Source: Acidobacteriota bacterium
GTDB taxonomy: Bacteria > Acidobacteriota > Terriglobia > Terriglobales > Acidobacteriaceae
Direction: 5' to 3'
DNA length: 12,975 nt
Assembly (NCBI GenBank): GCA_021810175.1
Contig: JAJZJJ010000004.1
Span: forward strand, 1-12,975
The notes under the pieces are model-generated. The model was not told the DNA's origin and did not search any database. It saw only the letters and a list, made by a program, of their open reading frames with translations. Numbering within the stretch: position 1 is the first letter of the stretch; the number at the start of each line of letters is the position of its first letter. The translations under genes were made by a program, and so were the position numbers. This document shows, piece by piece, positions 7,299 to 12,975 of the stretch.

Positions 7299-9827
7299 AT
7301 GGCCTCGGAGAACCGCTTCGTCTGTGTGCACGCCCATTTCTACCAGCCGCCCCGCGAGAATCCCTGGCTCGAAACCGTCGAAATCCAGCCCTCTGCGGCC
7401 CCCTTCCACGACTGGAACGACCGCGTCACCTTCGAGTGCTATGCGCCCAACAGCGCCTCCCGTATCCTCAACGCGGAAAACCAGATCACCCGGATCATCA
7501 ACAACTACAGCCGCATCAGCTTCAACTTCGGCCCCACGCTGCTCTCCTGGCTGGAAATAAACACCCCGCGCGTCTACCACGCCATCCTCGACGCCGATGC
7601 CGCCAGTCAGCGCCGATTCTCCGGCCACGGATCGGCCATGGCGCAGGCCTACAACCACATCATCCTGCCGCTCGCCAACCGCCGCGACAAGACCACCCAG
7701 GTACTCTGGGGCATCGCCGACTTCAAAGCCCGTTTCAATCGCGATCCCGAGGGCATGTGGCTGCCGGAAACCGCCGTCGATCTCGAATCCCTTGACATCA
7801 TGGCCGAGCACGGCCTCAAGTTCGTCGTCCTTGCCCCCCATCAGTGCAAGCGCATCATCCCCATCGTTGCGGAAGGCAGCGCCCCTGCCAGTTTCGCCAA
7901 GTGGACCATCACTCCGGGCGATGCCGTCACCACCACCCGCGCCTACCGCATCCAGTTACCCGGCGGACGATCTATCGCGGCCTTTTTCTACGACGGTGCC
8001 CGCTCCCGCGCCATCGCCTTCGAGGGGCTCCTCAACAGCGGCGAGGCTTTTTACAATCGCCTCGTTTCCGGATTCTCAGCCGATTCCCGCGATCCCCAGC
8101 TCGTCCACGTCGCCACCGACGGCGAAAGCTACGGCCATCATCACCGCTACGGCGACATGGCGCTCGCCTGGATGCTGCAGGAGGTCGAGCAGGCCGAAGG
8201 CATCCAGCTCACCAACTACGGCGAGTTTCTCGAGAAATTCCCGCCACAGTGGGATGCCGAAATCGAGGACAACACCTCCTGGAGCTGCGCCCACGGCATC
8301 GAGCGCTGGCGTTCCAACTGCGGTTGCAACACCCATCCCGGCTGGTCACAGCAGTGGCGCACCCCCTTGCGCCAATCACTCGACTGGCTGCGCGACTCCA
8401 TGGCGCCCTTTGCCCAGCGAGCCGCTCTTTCTCTCGGCTTCGACCTCGATCGCGCCCGTAACGGTTACATCAACGTCGTACTCGCCAGAAACGGTTCCAA
8501 TCACCGCGACAACCTCACTGCAATCAACAATTTCCTCACCGAATTCATCCCCCAGGCCCGCTCACCCGAGTCCCGCGTCGCCGCGCTCAAGCTCATGGAA
8601 CTCGAACGCCATTCCCTGCTCATGTTCACCAGCTGTGGATGGTTCTTCGACGAAATCAGCGGCATCGAAACGGTGCAGATCGTCGCCTACGCCAGCCGCG
8701 TCCTGCAGTTGGCCGCCGAACTCTTCGGTCCCAACGCCGCCGACCTCGAAGAAGAATTCATTCGCCGCCTCGCGGAGGCAAAAAGCAACCTACCCGAAAT
8801 CGGCAATGGCGGCAGCGTCTACCGCAAATTCGTTCAGCCGCAAAAAGTCGGCCTCAAGCAAGTCGCCGCCCACTATGCCATCAGCTCGGTCTTCACCACC
8901 TATACAGACGACACAACCGTCTTTTGCTACTCTGTTTGCCGTCACGCCCACGATGTCTTCAGCTCCGGCCACGCCCGGATGGTCATCGGCCGAGGCAGCA
9001 TCACGTCGAAAATCACAGAAGAATCGGACATTGTTGTCTTCGCCGTCCTCCATCTCGGCGACCACAATCTCACCGCCGCGGTCAAGCGCTGGACTGCCGC
9101 CCTTGAGCCAACCTACGATCCACTCTGTGAATCCCTCAAGGGCGCCATCACACGCGCTGACATTGCGGAGGCTATTCGCATCATCGACCGTCAGTTCGCC
9201 GAACCGGGCCCCGACGGCAAACCGCAACCCACGCGCACCTTCTCACTCACCTCGCTCTTTCAGGACGAGCAGCGCCGCATCCTCGGCCTCATTCTGAAGT
9301 CCACCCTGACTGAGATCGAAGCCAGCATCTCCGCCATCTACGAAACACAAGCGTCACTGTTACATTTCCTCAGCCAGAGCCACTTGCCCAAGCCTCAGGC
9401 TCTGCTGCTGGCGGCGAACTTCGCTGTGAATGTCGGCCTTCGCGATGCCTTGCGCGGCGATCCCGTCGATTCTGTCAAGATTCGCGCCCTCCTCGAAGTC
9501 GCCGAATCCGACAAGATCGAGCTCGACCGCCAGGAACTCGGCTACCTCGCCGGGAACCGAATGAAGGAAATCATGATTTCCCTCCTCGACCACATCGGCA
9601 GCACCGATTACGCCGAAACAGCTCTCACGCTGGCCCGCACTCTGAACCTGTTTCCTTTCGACACCCGCATCTGGCAGTCTCAGAATCTCTGGCATCAGGC
9701 TCTTATCAGGACTCGCTCCGATCCGAAAATCGCCAACGAATGGACAACCCGCTTCCTCGAACTCGGACGTCAACTCCACATATGCGCCGAATGCCTCTGG
9801 GCAGATGAGGAATCCACCGGTGCATAG
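7299..9827 (+). CDS. Glycoside hydrolase family 57-like protein with DUF3536 region
   Basis: An 842-aa cytoplasmic-looking protein with no signal peptide. The N-terminal half is a GH57 catalytic barrel. VHAHFYQPPRENPW (10-23) is the HxHxYQP motif; FNFGPTLLSWLE (76-86) follows; GMWLPETA (152-159) carries Glu157 at the expected nucleophile position; and VATDGESYGHHHRYGD (271-286) carries Asp274 at the expected acid/base position. GH57 enzymes act on alpha-glucans by a retaining mechanism, as amylases, branching enzymes or 4-alpha-glucanotransferases. Here the substrate and reaction are unknown. SWSCAHGIERW, NCGCNTHPGW and MFTSCGWFFDEISGIE, followed by about 380 residues of mainly helical C-terminal region, are typical of DUF3536 proteins. 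Start: AGGAG 11 nt upstream of the ATG. It stands between a DNA glycosylase and a DUF1648 protein, with no glycogen or trehalose genes in view. The family is firm; the role is open. Confidence 0.9.
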   Translation: MASENRFVCVHAHFYQPPRENPWLETVEIQPSAAPFHDWNDRVTFECYAPNSASRILNAENQITRIINNYSRISFNFGPTLLSWLEINTPRVYHAILDADAASQRRFSGHGSAMAQAYNHIILPLANRRDKTTQVLWGIADFKARFNRDPEGMWLPETAVDLESLDIMAEHGLKFVVLAPHQCKRIIPIVAEGSAPASFAKWTITPGDAVTTTRAYRIQLPGGRSIAAFFYDGARSRAIAFEGLLNSGEAFYNRLVSGFSADSRDPQLVHVATDGESYGHHHRYGDMALAWMLQEVEQAEGIQLTNYGEFLEKFPPQWDAEIEDNTSWSCAHGIERWRSNCGCNTHPGWSQQWRTPLRQSLDWLRDSMAPFAQRAALSLGFDLDRARNGYINVVLARNGSNHRDNLTAINNFLTEFIPQARSPESRVAALKLMELERHSLLMFTSCGWFFDEISGIETVQIVAYASRVLQLAAELFGPNAADLEEEFIRRLAEAKSNLPEIGNGGSVYRKFVQPQKVGLKQVAAHYAISSVFTTYTDDTTVFCYSVCRHAHDVFSSGHARMVIGRGSITSKITEESDIVVFAVLHLGDHNLTAAVKRWTAALEPTYDPLCESLKGAITRADIAEAIRIIDRQFAEPGPDGKPQPTRTFSLTSLFQDEQRRILGLILKSTLTEIEASISAIYETQASLLHFLSQSHLPKPQALLLAANFAVNVGLRDALRGDPVDSVKIRALLEVAESDKIELDRQELGYLAGNRMKEIMISLLDHIGSTDYAETALTLARTLNLFPFDTRIWQSQNLWHQALIRTRSDPKIANEWTTRFLELGRQLHICAECLWADEESTGA

Positions 9828-9900
9828 CCGGACCGCGACGATCCGCATTGTTCGCCCGCGGCAGCCGGCATCCCCGCGCCCGCCGCTGCGCATCCACCTT

Positions 9901-9907
9901 GGAAGGG
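9901..9907 (+). promoter_or_regulatory. Shine-Dalgarno deciding the DUF1648 gene start
   Basis: GGAAGGG ends 6 nt before the ATG at 9914. The open frame reaches back to 9848, but that upstream piece is arginine-rich and has no SD. Confidence 0.55.
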
Positions 9908-9913
9908 ATCCTC

Positions 9914-10363
9914 ATGCCGCAAGATCGTAAACCTCGCATCTGGCAAGCATTTGTCGTGCCCGCAGCGCTCGGAATCTTTTATTGCGTGGTGCTCTGCCTT
10001 GCTTTTCCCCACCTCGCATCCAATTTTCCCGTTCACTTCGACGCCGCTGGCACACCCGACCGCTGGGCAGCGACCGGCCCCATGCTTCTGGCATCCCTGG
10101 TGGTCATCGGGTTGCTCTTTTTTGTCCTCGGAATTTCCCTCATCTACAGCGCGGAAAAACGCCTGGGCTGGTGGATCGCCGGACTCGTTTTCGCCGCTTT
10201 CATCGGCGCCACAGTCGGAGCCTCCATCGAGTTCATTCACGCGGTGCGATCCTTCCGCGAATTTCATGCGTTCGCCTGGATCGCATGGGCTCTGCTTGCA
10301 ATTCCGGCTGAAGCGATCTTCTTGCTGATCCCCCGATGGCCTGCCCGTCAGTCTAGGTCTTAG
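9914..10363 (+). CDS. DUF1648-domain integral membrane protein
   Basis: A 149-aa inner-membrane protein with four predicted hydrophobic segments at about 11-31, 56-78, 86-108 and 119-139. After the first segment, FPVHFDAAGTPDRW (38-51) is the DUF1648 signature (P-x-H-F/W-x-x-x-G-x-P-D). This domain also occurs in SdpI-like immunity proteins and in many uncharacterised small membrane proteins. The SdpI C-terminal part is not obviously present, so an immunity role is not claimed. The ATG at 9914 is chosen for its well-spaced GGAAGGG. It lies 86 bp after the DUF3536 gene on the same strand and could be co-transcribed. Its stop codon TAG (10361-10363) lies inside the left TTAGAGC end of a MITE-like element, so its extreme C-terminus may have been set by that insertion. 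Confidence 0.75.
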   Translation: MPQDRKPRIWQAFVVPAALGIFYCVVLCLAFPHLASNFPVHFDAAGTPDRWAATGPMLLASLVVIGLLFFVLGISLIYSAEKRLGWWIAGLVFAAFIGATVGASIEFIHAVRSFREFHAFAWIAWALLAIPAEAIFLLIPRWPARQSRS

Positions 10364-10479
10364 AGCGAATTTGCCGTAGGTATATCCCGGAGCGAAAATG
10401 CCCTGCGCGGCTTTTCTGTCAACAAAAGCTGCGCTTGGTTGAATTCAGAAAGTTCACAGTAATAGGGGAAATGCTCTAA
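10360..10479. mobile_element. MITE-like 120-bp inverted-repeat element between convergent genes
   Basis: TTAGAGC (10360-10366) and GCTCTAA (10473-10479) are perfect 7-bp inverted ends. The match extends imperfectly inward: GAGC-GA-ATTTGCC on the left against GAGC-ATTTCCCC on the complement of the right. If the element proper is GAGC...GCTC it is bounded by TA on both sides, as expected for an IS630/Tc1-type TA duplication. Inside are a direct repeat of GAGCGAAWWTGCC (10363-10375 and 10390-10402, 11 of 13 identical), a hairpin (10405-10434) and the palindrome TGAATTCA (10440-10447). It is richer in A+T than its surroundings and has no coding capacity. No second copy is seen in this window, so mobility is inference. 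Confidence 0.45.
10405..10434. terminator. Central hairpin of the MITE-like element, possible bidirectional terminator
   Basis: GCGCGGCTTTT (10405-10415) pairs with AAAAGCTGCGC (10424-10434): 11 bp including one G-U, with an 8-nt loop. It lies midway between the stop codons of two convergent genes, so it could end transcription from both sides. The U-rich stretch is inside the stem and not after it, so it is not a textbook intrinsic terminator. Confidence 0.35.
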
Positions 10480-11579
10480 CTCCGCCACCTCAGTGTCACT
10501 GGGCCGTCCATCGGATGCCGCGCCGCCTCGCCCGTCTTTGCGGCCTCCAGCCTTGCCTGTTTCAGCGCAAAATACCACTTCGCCGGCCGGTCCGCATCGT
10601 CAATCAGCATCAGGGTCGGATCATATTTCAAACCCTCCGCCTGCTGAATCATCGTCACCTGGTCCTGTTCCACAAACCTTCTGCCAAAAAACTTCGCGAT
10701 CGGAAGCACCAGCGGCACCTGGTAAAACACGTTCCACGCCGCCGCCACGTCAATCCGGCACGCGTTCGGCTGGGTTGGCGTCACCGTCGTCAGGCTAGCA
10801 AACCACTTGTTTCCACAGCGAATTGTCTCGAATCGGCGGTTCGGCAGAACAAAATCAATCGTCGTCGTCACCGGCTCGCCGTACACGCCCAGCAGCTTAT
10901 ACGGAGCGCTGTTGCCTGAGGGGGCATGCGCCGTCATCCTGAAGCCCTGCGGTATCGGTTCAAAATGCTTTTCCTTCTCGTGAATGCTCTTCCGGCTGCG
11001 CCACCACCATGACTGATGCACAAATGGCCCGTGCGCCGGATCCATCAGCCCGATAATCCCGTGGTCCACGTTGCACGGCAACTCTGCCGTCAGGTGCGCG
11101 CTCCGGTAGCGTTCGCCAAACTTAGGCACCTCCGGCACCGGCGCAAGCGCAGCGTCTTCCGGCCGCGCGCGCCCGCTGCCCGGCTCCGGAAAATAAACCC
11201 ACGCATACCCGTCGCGCTCCTCGCACGGATACGCCGTCCCATGCAGGTTCCGCGGAAATGTGTCCCGGCTCGTCAGCGAGGGAATTTCCATGCACTGCCC
11301 GCTCACCGGTTCAAAAACCCATCCGTGATACTTGCACGTCACCGCTTCGCCGTCGAACCACCCGCACGAAAGCGGAATCCCGCGGTGTGGGCATGCATCC
11401 CGCATCGCAAACACCCTGCCGTCCGCGCGCCGCCCCAAAATCAGCGGTATGCCCATGATCGTCTGCTTCACCAGTTGCTTACCCTGGAGCCCTTCGCTGC
11501 GCATCGCTGGGTACCAGTCGTTGTAGAGCAGCGCCGTCGCCGGTCCCTTTGCTTCCGGAACCACAATCCTATTTGCCAT
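10476..11579 (-). CDS. Rieske [2Fe-2S] aromatic ring-hydroxylating oxygenase alpha-subunit-like protein
   Basis: A 367-aa non-heme iron oxygenase. The N-terminal Rieske domain has C-P-H-(16)-C-x-x-H: Cys63 and His65 in CPHRGIP, Cys82 and His85 in CKYHGW, which bind the [2Fe-2S] cluster. The catalytic domain has DPAHGPFVH, with Asp180, His183 and His188 matching the D-x2-H-x4-H arrangement of naphthalene dioxygenase. The likely third iron ligand is Asp306 in VEQDQ. Length and layout resemble the single-component alpha-subunit group that includes VanA- and PAO-like enzymes, which add oxygen to or demethylate a ring or terpenoid substrate. The substrate here is unknown. Electrons must come from a reductase/ferredoxin encoded elsewhere, since none is adjacent. 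Start: ATG at 11579, with GAGG very close and AGGA 10 nt upstream. The stop codon (10476-10478) lies in the right end of the MITE-like element. It is divergent from the thioredoxin-like gene. Confidence 0.92.
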   Translation of the reverse strand: MANRIVVPEAKGPATALLYNDWYPAMRSEGLQGKQLVKQTIMGIPLILGRRADGRVFAMRDACPHRGIPLSCGWFDGEAVTCKYHGWVFEPVSGQCMEIPSLTSRDTFPRNLHGTAYPCEERDGYAWVYFPEPGSGRARPEDAALAPVPEVPKFGERYRSAHLTAELPCNVDHGIIGLMDPAHGPFVHQSWWWRSRKSIHEKEKHFEPIPQGFRMTAHAPSGNSAPYKLLGVYGEPVTTTIDFVLPNRRFETIRCGNKWFASLTTVTPTQPNACRIDVAAAWNVFYQVPLVLPIAKFFGRRFVEQDQVTMIQQAEGLKYDPTLMLIDDADRPAKWYFALKQARLEAAKTGEAARHPMDGPVTLRWRS

Positions 11580-11747
11580 AGCCTCTTATTCCTGCCGGTA
11601 TCTTAAACTTGTACTCTCGTTTCACGCCGAATTTCCATGCACGCGGTCTTCTGTCATTCGCCACGAAAAACAGATGCTCATTGCTCCGGCAGCCCCGCGG
11701 ATATGGCATTCTAAATGGCGAAGAACCAACGCTGTCCGACGGAGGCT

Positions 11748-11786
11748 GTGATTCGCTGGAACGTGATTGGCCTTAAAGTGAGTCAC
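11748..11786 (+). repeat. Three GTGA-type motifs at exact 15-bp period upstream of the thioredoxin-like gene
   Basis: GTGATTCGC (11748), GTGATTGGC (11763) and GTGAGTCAC (11778) are separated by 6-bp spacers (TGGAAC, CTTAAA). Copies 1 and 2 share 8 of 9 bases, and copies 1 and 3 share 7 of 9. The third is itself a GTGA-G-TCAC palindrome. The array ends 7 nt before the Shine-Dalgarno, so it may be an operator overlapping the promoter or a leader element. The repeats are read directly; the role is inference. Confidence 0.35.
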
Positions 11787-11793
11787 AGCTTTC

Positions 11794-11802
11794 AGGGGAG
11801 GG
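11794..11802 (+). promoter_or_regulatory. Strong purine-rich ribosome binding site of the thioredoxin-like gene
   Basis: AGGGGAGGG lies 4 nt before the ATG at 11807 and is one of the strongest SD-like sites in the window, which supports that start. Confidence 0.6.
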
Positions 11803-11806
11803 AAAC

Positions 11807-12310
11807 ATGCAACGCACTCGTATCGCGGCACTGGTTGCCCTCATTTTCGCGCTCGGCCTTTCCGCCCCGATGGCGCGGCCCCAGATGAGCAGCTATTACT
11901 TTGCCGAGGTTCATAAGGTCATCTATCCACCCCCAGCCGTGGCGCCCGGTGAGATTCAGCACGCCATCGCAGACGCCACACGCGAGCACAAGCGCGTCAT
12001 TGTCGACTTCGGCGGAAACTGGTGCAGCGACTGCAAGGTGCTCGACTACTATCTCCACGAGCCGCCCAACGCCGGCCTGCTCGCCAGGGACTTTATCCTG
12101 GTCGATATCAACATCGGGCTCTACACCCACAACCTCGACCTCGCGGAGAAATACAACATTCCTATCCGCAAAGGCGTGCCCGCGCTCGCCGTTCTCAGTT
12201 CACGCGGACGGCTCCTCTATAGCCAGACCGGCGGCCAGTTTGAGAACATGAGCCGCATCAGCCTGGACGCCGTCACGGCCTTCCTCGATATGTGGAAGCC
12301 GGTGAGGTAA
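11807..12310 (+). CDS. Secreted thioredoxin-family protein with WCSDC motif
   Basis: A 167-aa protein. Residues 1-26 form a probable Sec signal peptide (MQRTR, then AALVALIFALGLSAPMA), so it should act in the periplasm. The thioredoxin fold follows: VIVDFGGNWCSDCKVLD at 64-80, with Cys73 and Cys76 as a CxxC redox pair, and KGVPALAVL with the cis-proline at Pro125. These are the only two cysteines in the mature part. The local sequence resembles the thioredoxin-like C-terminal domain of DsbD and related thiol reductases more than that of TrpA-type thioredoxin, which would carry WCGPC. A role in thiol-disulfide exchange of envelope proteins is likely; partners are unknown. The BrkB-like gene starts 9 bp after its stop, which suggests one transcript. 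A three-copy 15-bp-period motif lies directly upstream. Confidence 0.9.
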   Translation: MQRTRIAALVALIFALGLSAPMARPQMSSYYFAEVHKVIYPPPAVAPGEIQHAIADATREHKRVIVDFGGNWCSDCKVLDYYLHEPPNAGLLARDFILVDINIGLYTHNLDLAEKYNIPIRKGVPALAVLSSRGRLLYSQTGGQFENMSRISLDAVTAFLDMWKPVR

Positions 12311-12319
12311 TCGCAGCCC

Positions 12320-12975
12320 ATGCCAGCCATGCAAAAGCTGCGGCGTTCACTCCGGCGATTCAGCAATGACCTCAAGCAGGCCGCCTGGAACGCCTTTCGT
12401 CACAGTGCTTTTCAAAACTCCAAAGCCGCGGCCTATTCCGGCATTCTCAGCCTCTTTCCCACGCTGCTTGCCATCACCGCGCTCCTCGCCTTGGCACCCG
12501 AAGGCACTAGCTTCCTCGGCGAACTGCGCTACGCCGTCAGCCAGATTCTTCCGCCGGATACCATGCTCCTCGTCCAGGCCTACTTCAGTCCCGGACGCGG
12601 ACGATCCGTTCATCTGGTCATCATCTCCTGCACCATTACGTTCTTCGCCGCCATGAGCCTCATGCTCGCCCTGATGGAAGGCCTGCGCCGTGCTGACCGT
12701 CTCCCCCGCAACGCGTGGAACTTCTGGCGCCAGCGGCTCGTTGCCATCTCGCTCGTCCCCGGCATGCTCATCCCCATGTTCTTCGCCACAGCGCTTGTCA
12801 CCTTGGGCCACAGCATTGAAGAATGGATGATCTTGCAAGCCGGCCATACGCTGCGCTTTTATGTCCTGTTCTTCTGGCGAGCCACGCGCTGGGTCATCGC
12901 CCTCTTCACCAGCGTCGTCGTATTGGCCACCTTATACCACTTCGGCATCCCCCGCCGCCGCCACTGGAAGCACGT
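12320..12975 (+). CDS. YihY/BrkB-family integral membrane protein; 3' end outside window
   Basis: The frame is open from the ATG at 12320 to the right edge (218 codons, no stop). SKAAAYSGILSLFPTLLAI (34-52) is the typical first membrane segment of the YihY/BrkB family, and RNAWNFWRQRLVAI (130-143) is its conserved cytoplasmic link. Hydrophobic segments lie near 36-58, 98-120, 139-161 and 188-208, and the family usually has about six, so the last third is missing. These are inner-membrane proteins of uncertain function. The name of the Bordetella serum-resistance protein BrkB is inherited, and the older RNase BN label for the family is wrong. An in-frame ATG at 12329 is an alternative start. 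A weak GAGG overlaps the end of the preceding gene, 12 nt before 12320. The 9-bp gap to the thioredoxin-like gene implies translational coupling or one operon. Confidence 0.85.
   Translation, partial: MPAMQKLRRSLRRFSNDLKQAAWNAFRHSAFQNSKAAAYSGILSLFPTLLAITALLALAPEGTSFLGELRYAVSQILPPDTMLLVQAYFSPGRGRSVHLVIISCTITFFAAMSLMLALMEGLRRADRLPRNAWNFWRQRLVAISLVPGMLIPMFFATALVTLGHSIEEWMILQAGHTLRFYVLFFWRATRWVIALFTSVVVLATLYHFGIPRRRHWKH

Larger units (their letters stand above)
11580..11806. other. Divergent intergenic region between Rieske oxygenase and thioredoxin-like genes
   Basis: These 227 bp must hold the promoters of both flanking genes. On the minus side, TAAGAT about 25 nt before the Rieske ATG is a weak -10 candidate with no convincing -35. 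On the plus side no good sigma-70 pair is seen. The only ordered structure is the 15-bp-period motif array at 11748-11786. An open frame crossing 11622-11831 on the minus strand has no recognisable features and runs into the signal peptide of the next gene. Confidence 0.4.

Noticed and set aside
7597..9297. 566-codon open frame on the plus strand inside the DUF3536 gene
   Set aside because: It is proline/serine/alanine-rich, as expected from reading GC-rich codons out of frame. The other frame carries the GH57 motifs in order.
11622..11831. Possible 69-aa gene on the minus strand in the divergent region
   Set aside because: No convincing SD or family signature, and it overlaps the start of the thioredoxin-like gene.
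12347..12847. 166-codon minus-strand frame opposite the BrkB-like gene
   Set aside because: It is glutamate/glycine-rich antisense sequence; the plus strand shows clear YihY/BrkB membrane segments open to the window edge.
1..12975. CRISPR arrays, tRNA or rRNA genes, phage or transposase genes
   Set aside because: No regularly spaced long repeats, no recognisable RNA gene signatures and no integrase or transposase motifs were seen on either strand.

Overview
The window looks like a chromosomal segment from a GC-rich soil-type bacterium, most likely an acidobacterium (Terriglobia/Acidobacteriales). This rests on inference: the C-rich codon style, a secreted Asp-box protein ending in ASPM/SPD-2/Hydin-type repeats, a class II photolyase, and a GH57-like DUF3536 enzyme are a combination familiar from that phylum. 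I could not run a taxonomic search. No rRNA, tRNA, CRISPR array, transposase or phage gene is visible.

Layout. Positions 1-6441 are read leftwards: a very large secreted beta-propeller/ASH-repeat protein that runs off the left edge (1-3278), a class II CPD photolyase (3464-4900) and an aldehyde dehydrogenase (4996-6441). An 82-bp divergent intergenic region separates these from a rightward block: an AlkA-type DNA glycosylase (6524-7213), a GH57/DUF3536 glycoside hydrolase (7299-9827) and a small DUF1648 membrane protein (9914-10363). A leftward Rieske-type oxygenase (10476-11579) faces this block. After a 227-bp divergent region come a secreted thioredoxin-fold protein (11807-12310) and, 9 bp later, a YihY/BrkB-family membrane protein that runs off the right edge (12320-12975).

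How the genes fit together. Two DNA-repair enzymes, the photolyase for UV dimers and the glycosylase for alkylated bases, flank the aldehyde dehydrogenase. A shared damage/aldehyde-detoxification theme is possible but unproven. The thioredoxin-like and BrkB-like genes are the best operon candidate. The Rieske oxygenase has no ferredoxin or reductase next to it.

Most notable non-coding structures. (1) A 120-bp MITE-like element (10360-10479) has TTAGAGC/GCTCTAA ends and a central 11-bp hairpin, and its ends supply the stop codons of both converging genes. (2) Three GTGA-type motifs sit at an exact 15-bp period just before the thioredoxin gene. (3) Small palindromes lie upstream of the photolyase and of the large secreted protein. 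I do not see a clear multi-gene novel defence or biosynthetic system. The least understood protein is the DUF3536 enzyme.
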